This document shows, piece after piece, positions 31,783 through 43,364 of a stretch of DNA of 47,539 bases (positions within the stretch are counted from its first letter, which is position 1; each line of letters begins with the position of its first letter). A model generated the notes under the pieces. It was not told the origin of the DNA. It did not search any database and worked only from the letters and a program-made list of their open reading frames with translations. The stretch comes from Ministeria vibrans ATCC 50519 (lineage: Eukaryota > Opisthokonta > Filasterea): assembly GCA_943704425.1 (NCBI GenBank), contig CALSCP010002623.1, positions 1 through 47,539 of the forward strand, in the 5' to 3' direction. A program made the translations under genes and the position numbers.

Positions 31783-32291
31783 ATGTCTCTGAAAGAGATC
31801 GTACGCGAGAAGTTCATCTCGCAGGTCATCCGGCCGATCAAGCCTGAGAATGGATTCAAGGTGCGCCACCACAGTCTCTCCCTCCGCCTAGCCCCTGCCC
31901 CGCCCCCGCCAAATGCGATTGATTGATAGGCGCTCGCCCCGCCTGCTCCCTCGAACCCTCCCGCTGTGTCTGTGTGTTGTGTCGTTTTGACTGTTTTTGC
32001 TATTTTGGTGTGTCACCGCTCGCTTGTTGCGCTGTTGCGATGGTTTGCTATGTCAGGGACACACGGTTCTCTGCACTCACCGTGTTCGCTTCTCGTCTCC
32101 TTCTCCCTCCGTTGCAAAACTTTGACCGTTTTGTTTTCGACGACGAGTGAACGATTTGGCTCAAAATGCCCCTCACGCAATCGCTGCCACTCTCTCCATT
32201 GCTGCACTACCTACACGGGCCCACCACTGCGGCGGTGCGACGGCGCCAGCAGCTGTGCAAGCGCCGTTCTTGCGCCGCAACTGACTCTCTC

Positions 32292-32384
<93 letters not shown>

Positions 32385-33288
32385 CGTAGGTGCTTGTGCT
32401 CGATCAGCACAGCATGAACATCATGTCGTCCTGCTGCCGCATGTTTGATCTCATCGATGAGGGTGTCACCCGTACTCACCATTTCCGTCTCCCGTCTCAC
32501 TTCACTCTCATCACTTCTTTTTTTCTCGTTTTTGAAAACTCTCACAGTTGTCGAAAATTTGGCGATGAAACGCAAACCTCTGCCGCAACTGGAAGCCATT
32601 TACTTTGTGAGTCCGACCAAGGAGTCCTTTGATCGTCTGATCGCCGACTTTTCGAGTCCGTACGAGCCACAGTACGCCAAGGCACATCTGTTTACGACTT
32701 CCGGTAAACACACTCTGCTCTCACTCCACACACACACAATACTCTTTTCCCAAAACACACTCTGCTTTCACTCCACACACACACAATGCTCTGTTCCCAA
32801 GCCACACTCTGCTCTCAACACACACAATGCTTCAACACACACAATGCTCGTTTCCCAAAACACACTCTGCTTTCATCCCTCCACAACGCCCTCTGCTCTC
32901 ATCCCTCCATCCATTTCTCCCAAACACACTTTGCTCTCATCCTTCCATCCCTCTGAAACACACTCATCTCTCATCCCTCTTAATGATAGACTGTCCCGAC
33001 GAGCTTTTCCAGTCGCTTTCGTCACAAGTGGTGTCTCACTTCTTGGGAACCTTTGAAGAAGTCAACATTGAGTTTATGCGTAAGAAACAGTTGAAAAGCG
33101 AAACCCCCGAAGCATTTGGCAAACTTATTGTGTCGTCCTGAGCAGCAATTGAAGCAAACGCGTTTGTCCTTGACGCACCCGACGCATTCCACACATTCTA
33201 CAGTCCCAAGAAGCCCAAGGCCGATCGAGACGCGCTCGTCGAGTCAGTCGCCCGTCAAGTAAGTTCAATGTTACAATACATTATTATC

Positions 33289-33351
<63 letters not shown>

Positions 33352-34497
33352 TAATAATAATTTTGTTTATTGAACAGCTTGCGACGGTGTGCGTGACTCT
33401 TGGTGAAGATCCCGTTGTGCGGTACACCATCAACAATCCCATCAACGAACAGGTTGCAAATGCTCTCGTTAAGGCTCTCGATCAGCACCGCAAAAATGGA
33501 CTGTTGGATGTACGTTGCGCATTCACGCGTAGAGGACGCACTCATTCTTTTGATTTCTTTCTTCTTTTTGTGTTTAGAAAGCTACCAATGGTCTCCTGAT
33601 GATCTCAGACCGCAGCATCGACGCTCTTTCGCCTCTTCTGCACGAGACAACCTACCAAGGTAGCGCTAGCCCCCTCACCTTAGCCCTATATATTCAAAAT
33701 AATACTAATTATTATTACGGTTTCCTCAGCAATGGTGCACGATCTACTGCCGGTCGACAAGGATGTGTACGAGTATGAGTTCAAGGACGCAAGCAACCAA
33801 AAGCGCTGCAAGAAAGTGATTCTGGGCGAACAGGACAGCCTGTGGCCGGGCGTGCGTCACCTGTTTATCTCGGATGCAATTCTGTCGGTCACTCAGGGCT
33901 TCAAAGAGTTTGTGTCCAAGAGCAAAGCAGGCAATCTCTCCAAAGGCACTGTGTCAGTCCAAGAGCTGTCAGAGGCGCTCAAGGCTATGCCACAGCACCA
34001 AGAGAAGATGCAGCGCTATCAGCTGCACATTCACATTGCTGAGAAGTGCATGGAGTGTCTCAAGCGAATGGAGCCGATTGTCATTGTTGAGCAGAATATG
34101 GTCATGGGTGCAACAGCGGATGGGAGCAAGGTAACCCATATTGTGTTCGTGTGTGCGTATGTGTATGTATGTATGTATGTGTGCGTTTTAATACGTGCTA
34201 CGAGGGTGATTTATACACTCTTATTAACTGAGACGGACTTTTTCTCTCTTCGTGTGTCTCTGTGGCTCTTATTAGGTCAAGAGCACATCATTTGCGAGCT
34301 CCATTGTGCCGATCCTTCAAGACCAAACGGTCTCAATCGAGGACAAATTGCGAGTGGTGATGATTTACTCAATCAGCGCAGGGTCTGTCAAAGAGAGTTC
34401 GCGAGAAGTTCTACTGGACCACGCGCGCATTCCCCAGAGTGATCGTGCGACCGTGGACAACCTGCGTCATGTGGGAGTGCGTCTTAATCCTGTACGT

Positions 34498-34536
<39 letters not shown>

Positions 34537-34916
34537 GTATGAGTTTCTCTCTGTCTTTTTCACTTTGATTTTCTCCCTCCTCTTTTTTCTGTATCGACTT
34601 TTTGTGTGGAATGTGTTGACACGACTCTTTCTGTCTGTATGTGTGTTTCTCTGTGTTGTGTTCTCACTCCCTACCTTGCTGCCTGTCCTGGTGCTGATTT
34701 GCTGATTTGCCGTGTCTTTTTTGATTTCAGTCTGATCCTGAGCGTAAGCAGTTGGTGCGCAAAGAGCACTCTGAAGAGGTGTACAATCTGTCGCGTTGGG
34801 TTCCTGTTGTCCGTGATCTGCTTGACGTACGACCTTTAGAGTGTGTGTTCTCTTCAGCTTTGCAACTCACACACACACCCTCTCTCTCTCTATCACTTTG
34901 TTTCTTTCCCTCTCCT

Positions 34917-35014
<98 letters not shown>

Positions 35015-35630
35015 TCTTTTGGATAGTATATNNNNNNNNGATGTTGGTCTGTGAGCTGTGAGTCTGTGAGTGTTTGACCGTTCTGTGAGTGTATTTAGAT
35101 CAATTAATCTTGTGTTTGTGTTGATCAGTCTAATCAAAGTTCTAATTTTTGATCAACTTAATCCCAACGCTCAGTTTCGATAAAATTCAGCTTTATTACC
35201 ATTATTAATTTTTTATTTTTAAAAACGACTCATGTCTCACACACCAAAAAAGACCCCGCTTACTTTTCCCCTCATAGAATCTCACACTTTTTTGTCCCTT
35301 TTAATGAGTCTTTCTTCCGCCCACTATATACAGTTTACACTCAGTCTGTCTATATTACTCACACCAAACATTTATATGTTATTAGGTGATTGTCGTCAAA
35401 GGACACACAAAGGTCTTATCCTACCTCGTCTTTACGTCTACTCGAAGTGGTACCCACTCATTGAACAACAAACAAAGCGCTTTTCTCACTCAATCTCATT
35501 CTATCTCTATCACTTTGTTTCTCTCTCTATCACTTTGCTTCTCTCTCTCTCACTTTGTTTCTCTCTATCACTTTGTTTCTCTCTCTATCACTTTGCTTCT
35601 CTCTCTATCACTTTGTTTCTCTCTCTCTCA

Positions 35631-35672
<42 letters not shown>

Positions 35673-35680
35673 CTCTCTCT

Positions 35681-35720
<40 letters not shown>

Positions 35721-36238
35721 CTCTCTCTCTTTCTCTTTCTCTCTCTCTTCTTTTGGATAGTATATGGTTTCGGATAAGGTGGATGGCAAATACTTCTTTG
35801 GGCTAGCGAGCAAGAAGAGTGGGAGTGGGTCGGGGGGCAGTGGGATTGCAGGAGGCAGTGGCAGCGGAGGAGCGAGTGGCAGTGGAGCGGGTGGGGCTGC
35901 AGGGGGCGTCGGAGGGGAGGACGATGGAGGTGCACCTGTGTCGCTACGCACGACCAAGCCCGGGTGGGCGACCAAGAGCAAGGAGAAGAAGGCCGAGGGT
36001 GTGACTGGCGGTGGCAAGGGCAAGCAGGATGCGTCGCGTGTTCTTCCACGCACTCTTTTGTTTCTCATTGGCGGCGCAACGTACAGTGAGCTGCGCAGTT
36101 GCTATGAGGTTGACCACAAGGCGAATACCTCGAAGGTTATCATTGGTGCCACCAGTGTCTTTACGCCAAACGCCTTCCTGCGAGGCCTCAACTCGCTCGA
36201 CAAGGACGGTTCCACAGCTGCCCTTGAGTACGATACGA

Positions 36239-36302
<64 letters not shown>

Positions 36303-36519
36303 GTGTGTGTGTGTGTGTGTGTGTTTGTTTGGGTTTGTGTGTCTTTGTGGTGTGTGTGTGTGTGTGTGTGTGTATCTTTGTGTGTCTGTGGTGTGTCTGT
36401 GGTGTGTGTGCGTGTCTGACAGGATTATTCTTTTCCATATTTTGTGTGTCTATAGGGATGAGGTGACCCTTGACATGCAGCAGTACTTGACCAAGCGAGC
36501 GGAGAACACCCAAGTTTGA
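31783..36519 (+). CDS. STXBP/SEC1: Sec1/Munc18-family syntaxin-binding protein
   Basis: SM protein that binds syntaxin-type SNAREs and promotes vesicle fusion at the plasma membrane. Exons: 31783-31860, 32390-32471, 32548-32703, 32990-33079, 33143-33258, 33378-33509, 33578-33659, 33730-34130, 34276-34491, 34731-34826, 35761-36227, 36456-36519; 659 aa. Seen: [74 protein letters not shown] and [14 protein letters not shown], which follow Munc18-1 collinearly. Exon 4 to 5 requires a 63-nt intron (33080-33142) that contains an in-frame TGA; splicing it gives the conserved FMPAIEAN join. A Gly/Ser-rich loop of about 45 residues (from 35812) is inserted before domain 3b ends. The intron before exon 11 holds an assembly gap. 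Confidence 0.95.
32282..32381 (+). repeat. Long (CT)n tract in Munc18 intron 1
   Basis: About 100 nt of nearly pure CT ends 8 nt before the acceptor of exon 2 (AG at 32388-32389), so it forms the polypyrimidine tract. Confidence 0.92.
33286..33360. repeat. (AAT)n microsatellite in a Munc18 intron
   Basis: Some 20 or more AAT units lie in the intron 33259-33377. Confidence 0.9.
34500..34535. repeat. (TG)n after a Munc18 donor site
   Basis: A TG run starts 8 nt downstream of the donor GTACGT at 34492. Confidence 0.85.
35001..35765 (+). repeat. Duplicated intron 3' end flanking an assembly gap
   Basis: The intron end, a CT run followed by TCTTCTTTTGGATAG then TATAT, occurs at 35001-35031 and again at 35741-35765. 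Only the second copy continues into coding sequence (TATATGGTTTCGG, exon 11). CTATCACTTTGTTTC-type words also appear before both copies (about 34890 and 35505-35615). This looks like a scaffolding artefact or a real tandem duplication within the intron 34827-35760. Confidence 0.75.
35032..35039. other. Assembly gap (8 N)
   Basis: Eight N bases lie within the Munc18 intron 34827-35760, directly after the first copy of the duplicated intron end. Confidence 0.99.
36240..36412 (+). repeat. (TG)n tract in the last Munc18 intron
   Basis: Long TG dinucleotide runs with a few interruptions fill the intron 36228-36455 (donor GTACGA, acceptor CTATAG). Confidence 0.9.
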
Positions 36520-36649
36520 GTGGAGGAAAAGAGGGCAACCAAGATCGAGAAGAGAGTTTTGAGAGAGTAAAGCAAGAAGAAAAATATAATCTAAATAATT
36601 TTCACATTAAAAATTTTTATTCGGTGATACTAACCCATAAACTCGCGAG

Positions 36650-38569
36650 ATGACCTCAAGATCCGGCGGATCGCTTGATCTACCGGTCCACTCGACGAGC
36701 GCGCGGGACATTGCGGCGCTGCAGGCGGAACTCGACACCGTCCAAGCACAACTGTCCATCCTGCAGCAGGTGACGTCTCGCCAGCCCGCCCGTCGTCTCC
36801 CCTGCCCTGCCCTGCTGTGTCGCTGCCAACCCTTTCCCTCCGCTCTTCTTTGCTTTTGTTGTTGTTGTTCCCTCTTCGTCAAACTTTTGATATCTTTTTT
36901 TTGACGTTTCTCTTTTTCTCTCCAGACATTACGACACCACCGAACACAAGCGCTCAAGATGTGTCGCAATCTCAAGTTTGCGACGCGTCTGGGGGCGCCC
37001 ATTCTGCGTGGGCTCGACGAGGATTTTGTCGACAAAATCCGTCTGCATTACATTCCGATCCATGCACTGTTTGACAGCACAGGCGCAGACGCAGGGGGGC
37101 TCGCACGCGACTGCAGCGCCCCTAGCAGCACTGGAGAGGGTCTTGTCAACAGCAGCAGCGCAGGCGACCAGGGAGGCGGCAGCGGTGATGGGACAGACGA
37201 GAAGGACGATGCGGACGACATTACCTCCATGAGCATTGCTGCTGCCAGGACACTTCGGAATCCCTGGCCCGACAACGAAGACGTCGACTCGTACACGCGA
37301 CGCTTGCTCTCGGCGCTACGTCAAGCTGACCCGTCGCGGCTCAACGCGCAGGTGGACGCCGTCTTTAAGCTGATGCAAACGCGCGAGTTTGTGCGTCGCG
37401 CCCTGCGCGAACGTGTCGAAGAGCGCCCCGACAATTTTGCGCTGGCGGCCCTCAAGGAACAGTACCAGACGATGGACCACCGTCAGACGCTGATGAAAGT
37501 ACGCAAGCGATTGCTACAGCGGCGCCTTACCAACTTGCTGGTGGACCAGCATTTCTTCATGGACACGTACAGTTCGAGTGAGAGCAGTGACTCCGACGAC
37601 AACGACGACGACGACAACGACGACGACAATGACGATAACACCCTTCTTGAGAGTGGGGATAGAAGTAGTACTGGGAATGGCGTACCTTCAGTGGATGCGT
37701 CGGTGGCGGCTGCAGCGGCTGAGCGCAAGCTTCTCCACGAACAGAAACTGAAACAGAGACGGAGACAGGGCGCCCGCGCATGGTGGCCCGTTGCGTCCCC
37801 TTGGAGTGACAATGCGCCATGTGTGTCTTCTCTGAGTTCACCAGCACGCATTACAGTTGGCAGCAGCAGCAGAAGAGGCAATGAAGAAGTGGAAGATGAA
37901 GTGGCAAAGGAAGGAGAAGAGGAGGAGAGAGAGAAAAAGAAGGAAAATGGCGTGAGTGTGGTGAGCGATGAGGACGTCCGGGCGTCCCTGAGTGTGCTTG
38001 TGGATGCGTATTCGCACTCGATCCGCGCGCACACGTGTGAGCACTACAGCGTCGTGGCGTCGTGCCGGGACTCGGGTGGGCCTGCCACTGACCCTGTGCC
38101 GCTCATGGATGCCGCAGACGAGTTCATTGGCAGCTACACAACCGCACGCAACTCCATGTTTGTCTCGTCGGACGACGCCGCACTCGACCTGTGTGACGTC
38201 CTCCTTGTCCACAGTGCTCAGCAGCTGCGCGCACTGGCACTGCGCCATGGTGTTGTCCAGGAGACGCCCAACGAGCGCCATCACCGCCAACACAAGGCAT
38301 CCCGTCTTAACCACGCACTCGAGCGACACCGCACTCTCCAACAGCAACAACAGCAACAACACAGTTCCTCACCATCACACACCAAGCAAGCCAAGCGGCG
38401 CTCCTTCTTCTCGCGCCAGCCCAAGGACGTGTCCCCTTCCGTCTCCCTTCCCTCCTCATCTCACCGCCTCCCTTCTTACTCCTCTACGTCATCCTCTCTC
38501 TCCCCCCGCGCTCGTCCCTTGAGTCTTGAGACTGGCGATGAACTCGACCGCACCACTTCAAATGTCTAA
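36650..38569 (+). CDS. Hypothetical coiled-coil protein with acidic and Gln/Ser-rich tracts
   Basis: Two exons, 36650-36769 and 36926-38569, join in phase 0 (LQQ to TLRHHR) to give 587 aa. I do not recognise the family. An N-terminal heptad-like helix (ARDIAALQAELDTVQAQLSI, about 18-37) runs into a basic stretch and FVDKIRLHYIPIHALFD. A Gly/Ser linker follows, then a helical charged block (about 195-285, EFVRRALRERVEERPDNFAL). An acidic Ser/Asp tract and a Lys/Glu tract come next. A further compact block (about 405-490, VPLMDAADEFIGSYTTARNS and LDLCDVLLVHSAQQLRALAL) is probably folded. The C-terminus is Gln-, Ser- and Pro-rich. Codon bias and length make it a real gene. It starts 130 nt after Munc18 and ends 109 nt from the converging AAA gene. 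Confidence 0.72.
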
Positions 38570-38678
38570 CTGTCTTTTAATACAAACAAGAGAGAGAGAG
38601 AGAAACGAGTTTTGTACTTTTAAAAAAATAATTAGGAAGAGAGAGAGTGTGTGTGAGTGAAAGTGTGAGGAAGAGAGG

Positions 38679-41600
38679 TCAGAGAGAAAAGCCCAGGTTG
38701 GATTTCTTGACCACACCGCCATCGCCATAGCGATCATTCCACTTGGTCAGAGCCTCCATTGCTACACGATAGTGCGTAGAGTGTGAGAGTCATAGCGTGA
38801 TGGAGAGAGTAGGAGTGTGTGACATTGAGTGAGTGACAGCGCCTGCATCGTTTCGTACCTTTGCCATCAGCCTCCCAGCTGGGGCGCACAGTACGTGCTG
38901 CCTCCTCGAAGTGCTTGAGCGAAATGACAAGGGGAGCGGATTGACTCGTCGCAACCGATTCTTCTGGCACGGCTGGGTCGCGCAGCACCTCCGCCTCAAT
39001 CTTGATCTTCTCACGCACTGCTGCCATTGCTGCTGCCTGGCAAAAGGTGTGAATATCACTCCCAGACATTCCTATCAACAAGCAAAGATAGAGAGTGAGT
39101 GAGTGAGAGGAGTGTCACGGTGTGAGTACCTTCGGTCATTGTGTCTGCGAGCTGTTGCACATTGACGTCCTCTCCAAGACGATCGTCGCGCAATTGAATA
39201 TGGAGAATCTTTTCACGCGCAGGCTTGTCGGGCATTGGAACTGAAGAGAATGAAATGATACAATGAGCAACAGAAAATAAAGAAGAAAGAAAGAGCGAGA
39301 GAGAGAGAGAGAGAGAGATGAGAGAGATGAGAGAGAAAGAAAGAAAGTGATAGAGAGAAATAAAGAGAGGGGGAAAAGTGATGAAGAGAGAAAGAATAAA
39401 AAAGACGTACTAAGGACTCTTCGAGGCAACCGACGGAGAATGGCTTCATCAAGATCACCAGGACGGTTGGTTGCACCCAGCACAATCACACGACCCGCAG
39501 CCTCACTATAAGAGAGTGTGAGTAAGTGAGTGAGGTGCGGGGTGCATTAAAAGATATACCTATCTGAGCCGGGAACAGACGAGCTAACGCCAGAAGTAGA
39601 CGCGATGCCATCCCACTGCATCATAAGCTCGTTGAGAGTATCACGACGGTACGACGATGAGCCAGACTGGGATGAGCTGCGCGCAGACAGAATCCCATCA
39701 ACCTAACGGCACAATGCATTTAATCCAAATGTTAAATAGACACCCGACACTCGAACACACACACAATATAATAATATTATAATATGATTATAATAATATT
39801 ATTATAATAATAATAAATTAATACTATTATAATAATAATAATTATAATAATGATAATTATATTATTATTATTTGTCATTGGTGTACCTCGTCGAGAAAGA
39901 CAACACATGGGGCAAGTTTGCGTGCCAGAGAGAAGATGGCGCGCGCACTCTTCTCGCTTTCGCCCACGTACATGTTGAAGATGTCGGGCGCGCTCACATG
40001 CATGAATGCAGCGCCGCTCTCCGCAGCAACCGCACGCGCCAGCATCGACTTACCGGTGCCCGGCGGACCAAACAGCAGAATGCCTAAGTATTGTGAATCG
40101 GTAAGTTTGCAAGGAGTATCATATTGAGTGATTGTACCGGCAAAAGCGCGTTTGAGGATTCCCTTTGAGAAGAGATCGGGGCGTTGGAGAGGCAGTGTGA
40201 TGAGTTCGTTGAGGAGCTGCTTAGGCTTGTCGAGCGCACCGACATCGTCAAAGGCGACAGGAGCAGTGTTGCCGACACACGTTGCGTATAATTGCTTCTC
40301 GTGCTTGTTGAGGTTGGACGGAGGGGGGCGCACGCCCGCCTTGAGGCTCCTCTGCGCCTCTGCCGAGTGTGCGTCGTTGGCGTTGCTGTACTGGTGGTCA
40401 GCGTGTGTGACGTCAAGTGCGTTGTCCCACGCCTGTTGAAAGTGCGACGCAGTCAGCACAATAGACGGTTTCGTCTCGCTGCAGTCGTCTGCCTTGAGCG
40501 TTTCATCGTCGTTGTCGGTGCCGTCGTCGCCGTTGTTGTTGTTGTTGGTGGTGGTGGTGATGGTGTTGGTGGTGGTGGTCGTGGTGGTGGCGCCATTGGC
40601 GCGTTGTGCACGAAACTCGTTGTGAGAGGCAATGCCATAGGCAAAACGAACGAGACTAAGTGCGTCGTGAGAGGTGAGCTGGTGTTCAAAGGCAAACTTG
40701 AGCTCGGATGGGGCAAAGTCAGGGTGGAAGGCGACACGCTCGGAGGGCAGCTCGTAGGTGTACATGGCAAGCATGGCGTGCGCATGAAGCGCTTTGAGAC
40801 GCTGGTCGGCAGTGTAGCCGTCTTCAATGTCGTCGGCGGCCACAGACGGAGTGTACATGACGTCGACTGCCGAGTTGACGGGTCGATGGCGCTGGTCGCT
40901 CTGGTTGGACGCGCGGCGACTCTTGCTGCTGCGCACGCCTACAATGAGAGGCGGGAAACGAAGTCCGTTGCGTCCTAGCAGTGCATTGAGAGCCGAGCGA
41001 CGCTGTTCGTTCTCGTCTGGCTCCTCGGCATTGCCATTGGCCGCACGGCCAAAGGAACCCCCGCCATTACCATTGTTATTCGCCGTGTTGTTGTTGTCGC
41101 TCGTGCCATTACGTCCACCACCACCATCACCAGCCTGCACGCGACCAGATTGTGAGGCGCTGTCACTTGCGTTTGCCTCGCTGCTGCCGTCACTATTGTT
41201 GCGACTGTCGTTCTCTTCGCGCGATTGGAGAGCGGCACGGCTGAAGGCCGATGCGGCGCGGTCTGCGTCGTCGCTACGCACGGCGCCAAGGCTCCTCCAC
41301 AACGTCTGATCGGAAGAATTCATGCTGCCGACGACAAGCAGAGGCACGGCAAGATCAGGATCACCATCAAAGCGCGAGAGCACTTCAATAAGACAGCGCA
41401 TGACGTGGTGGCGCATGTCGTCAATGTAGAGCACCGCCGGCGAGCCATCGGTGGTCCCTTGCGCCCGCCGCACACTACGCAGCGCATTGATGGCACGCTG
41501 AAACATCACGTGGAATCGTGCGTCACCCTGTAGCGCCTTTAGCATCGGCTTGCCCTTTCCTTTCGCATCAGTGTCCCCAACACTGGTATCCGCCTCGTTC

Positions 41601-42628
41601 AGTGCCGCTTGCTTCAGTGCACGGTTTGCCGCCTGCGTGCCGGTCACAAGGTCGTCGCCGGTAGCACTCCTACTTCTACTACTACTACTACTACTACTAC
41701 TGACACCATCAGCATCACGGTGATGAACGTCGTCGCCGCTGTCGTCGTCATCAGCATCATTGTCACGGTCGTCAGCTTCCTCCTTCACTTCCGCCGAGTC
41801 GTCACCCTCCTCCTCCTCCTCCTCATCCCCCTCCTCGTCGTCGTCATCGTCGCCCTCCTCGTCATCGTCGTCCTCGTCGTCGTTGCCAGTCGTCTGCGCC
41901 GCTTGCCCAAAGAACGGCAGCTGGGAGAGCACTTCGGTGACGGAATCCATGAGACGACGGTTGTCGCTGGAGAGGGACGCTTCGGTTACGTCGCCGTGAG
42001 ACGACAGGTCGACCGCAGACAGAGACAGAAACGGTGCGTGGTACTCGCCGGCGATTGCTCGCGCGTACGACTCGTGGAGCAACGAGCCATTGGCATCAGC
42101 AGTTTGAAAAATAAGTCTGGAATAGTGTGACTGCGAGCGGAACGTTGGAGAGCACCTACAGCGGCAGGAGAAAGGGGTTACGATAATTATATCCATTTTT
42201 AACTTTTTTTTCCTTCACGAATGAATATGCACTCATCGTTTGTGCCGACCACTCGACAGATGCGCAAGAGACGGGGCACAGAGCACTTTCAAGGGGTGCT
42301 CTGGGCAAAGCACCCACCCACACGCATACTTACATGGCCTTGAGGTACTCCTGCTTGGCGCTGGGCAGCGATGTGTCTGCGATGGTGATGGAGGGAAACT
42401 CAACGCGATTGTGCAGCGATTCAATTTGGTTCTCCGTCGGCGAGCGCGCCACCCGGGCACGCTCGTAGAGTTTCTCTGCAGGATGAGGCAAAAGAGGACG
42501 TGGATGAGGAGCGGCGCGTCGTCGACTTATTTGATACTCAGTCGATCGTCAAACGAAGTGGATGCATTGCGTCGACTCAGGAGGATCGGTGTCCTTCTGA
42601 GAGTGGCCCGTGCCACCGACAACCACAT
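38679..42628 (-). CDS. Mitochondrial AAA+ ATPase, Msp1/ATAD1-like, with long N-terminal extension
   Basis: Exons: 42628-42538, 42475-42334, 42155-40138, 40083-39887, 39702-39560, 39505-39411, 39240-39130, 39071-38859, 38761-38679; 1030 aa. Exon 1 encodes [12 protein letters not shown] followed by [10 protein letters not shown], a textbook mitochondrial presequence, so this ATG was chosen. A degenerate N-terminal AAA-like unit follows ([39 protein letters not shown]). Long acidic Asp/Glu and Asn/Ser inserts interrupt it. The active AAA module has [18 protein letters not shown], Walker A GPPGTGKS (756-763), pore loop MYVGESEK, Walker B VVFLDEVD (D815, E816), sensor [12 protein letters not shown] and finger RRLPRR. 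The end ([12 protein letters not shown]) matches the plant and fungal AAA group related to Msp1, an extractor of mislocalised membrane proteins. The substrate is unknown. Confidence 0.9.
39299..39330. repeat. GA microsatellite in an AAA-gene intron (CT on the sense strand)
   Basis: The tract lies in the intron 39410-39241; on the transcribed sense (minus) strand it reads CT and sits near the acceptor side. Confidence 0.8.
39763..39874. repeat. AT/ATT-rich repeat in an AAA-gene intron
   Basis: Imperfect TAA/ATT triplets fill the intron 39886-39703. Confidence 0.85.
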
Positions 42629-42744
42629 CTACAAACTCAGCTATCGGCGCGCCGCGAGCAGAGATACTAAAATTGATTATATTGAATTATTATATTCAAA
42701 TCCACATTAGATCAAAAATATTATCTTTCTTTATTCTATTCATC
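42629..42744. promoter_or_regulatory. Very short divergent promoter, AAA ATPase / NOP10
   Basis: Only 116 nt lies between the two divergent start codons. The NOP10 side is A/T-rich. No named element is recognised; the promoter role is positional. Confidence 0.4.
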
Positions 42745-43295
42745 ATGTACTTGATGTACTATGAGGATGCCGATGGCAAGCGAGTGTACACATTGGAGGT
42801 AGGAGGTTTATTTTTCTTTTCCTTCGCCGTTTTCCTTTGCGCCACTCGAAACATTTGACAGACGTCGACTGTGCACGAGCAGCTGTCTGTACTGCAACAC
42901 GCGGAGGCAGACTGACTCCCCAGGGCGGCTGGGATGCATGGGATGTGTCTCTGTCTGCGATTCGTTGACCCTTTTCCTTTTTCTTTGTGCATTTGCAGAA
43001 GGAACATGACGGCAAGCCGACCAAGTCAGCGCACCCCGGTACGCCCATGGTGTAGTGTGCCGTGTACCCTACCATTTCCACCCCTCCCTTCCCCCCAGAA
43101 CCCTCTCCTAACTGTCTGCATGCTTCTTTTTTTTTCTTTTTTTTTTTCTCTTCGTTCTTTCATAAATTATGTGTGTTTTGGGGTTTTTTTCTAGCGAGAT
43201 TCTCACCCGACGACAAGTTCTCGAGGCATCGTATTACGCTGAAGAAGCGATTTGGCTTACTACCGACCCAGCTGGAGGCCAAGGAGGCCAAGTGA
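42745..43295 (+). CDS. NOP10: H/ACA ribonucleoprotein subunit NOP10
   Basis: NOP10 is a small core protein of H/ACA RNPs, which pseudouridylate rRNA; in animals it is also part of telomerase. Exons 42745-42798, 42999-43038 and 43195-43295 give 64 aa, the same length as human NOP10. The start [17 protein letters not shown] and the core [19 protein letters not shown] followed by LKKRFGLL match the family closely. No zinc-site cysteines are present, as expected for eukaryotic rather than archaeal NOP10. The gene is too split to appear as one frame. Confidence 0.96.
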
Positions 43296-43364
43296 CAACT
43301 TTCTATATAAGTCACAGGATTCGTATTGTATCATATAAATTTGTCTGTCTTATGTCTGAACATT

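Noticed and set aside
33080-33142. Munc18 as a pseudogene because of an in-frame TGA at 33139-33141
   Set aside because: The segment is bounded by GTAAGA and CTGAG, and removing it restores the conserved Munc18 sequence in frame.
42482-42670. Plus-strand 62-codon frame after a perfect acceptor (TCTCTGCAG)
   Set aside because: It has no start, upstream exon or homology. The minus strand carries two well-joined exons of the AAA ATPase here, and the CTGCAG palindrome explains the mirrored acceptor.
5104-43295. Telomerase gene cluster (TEP1-like plus NOP10)
   Set aside because: The two are 28 kb apart with many unrelated genes between them, so co-location is not evidence of a functional cluster.
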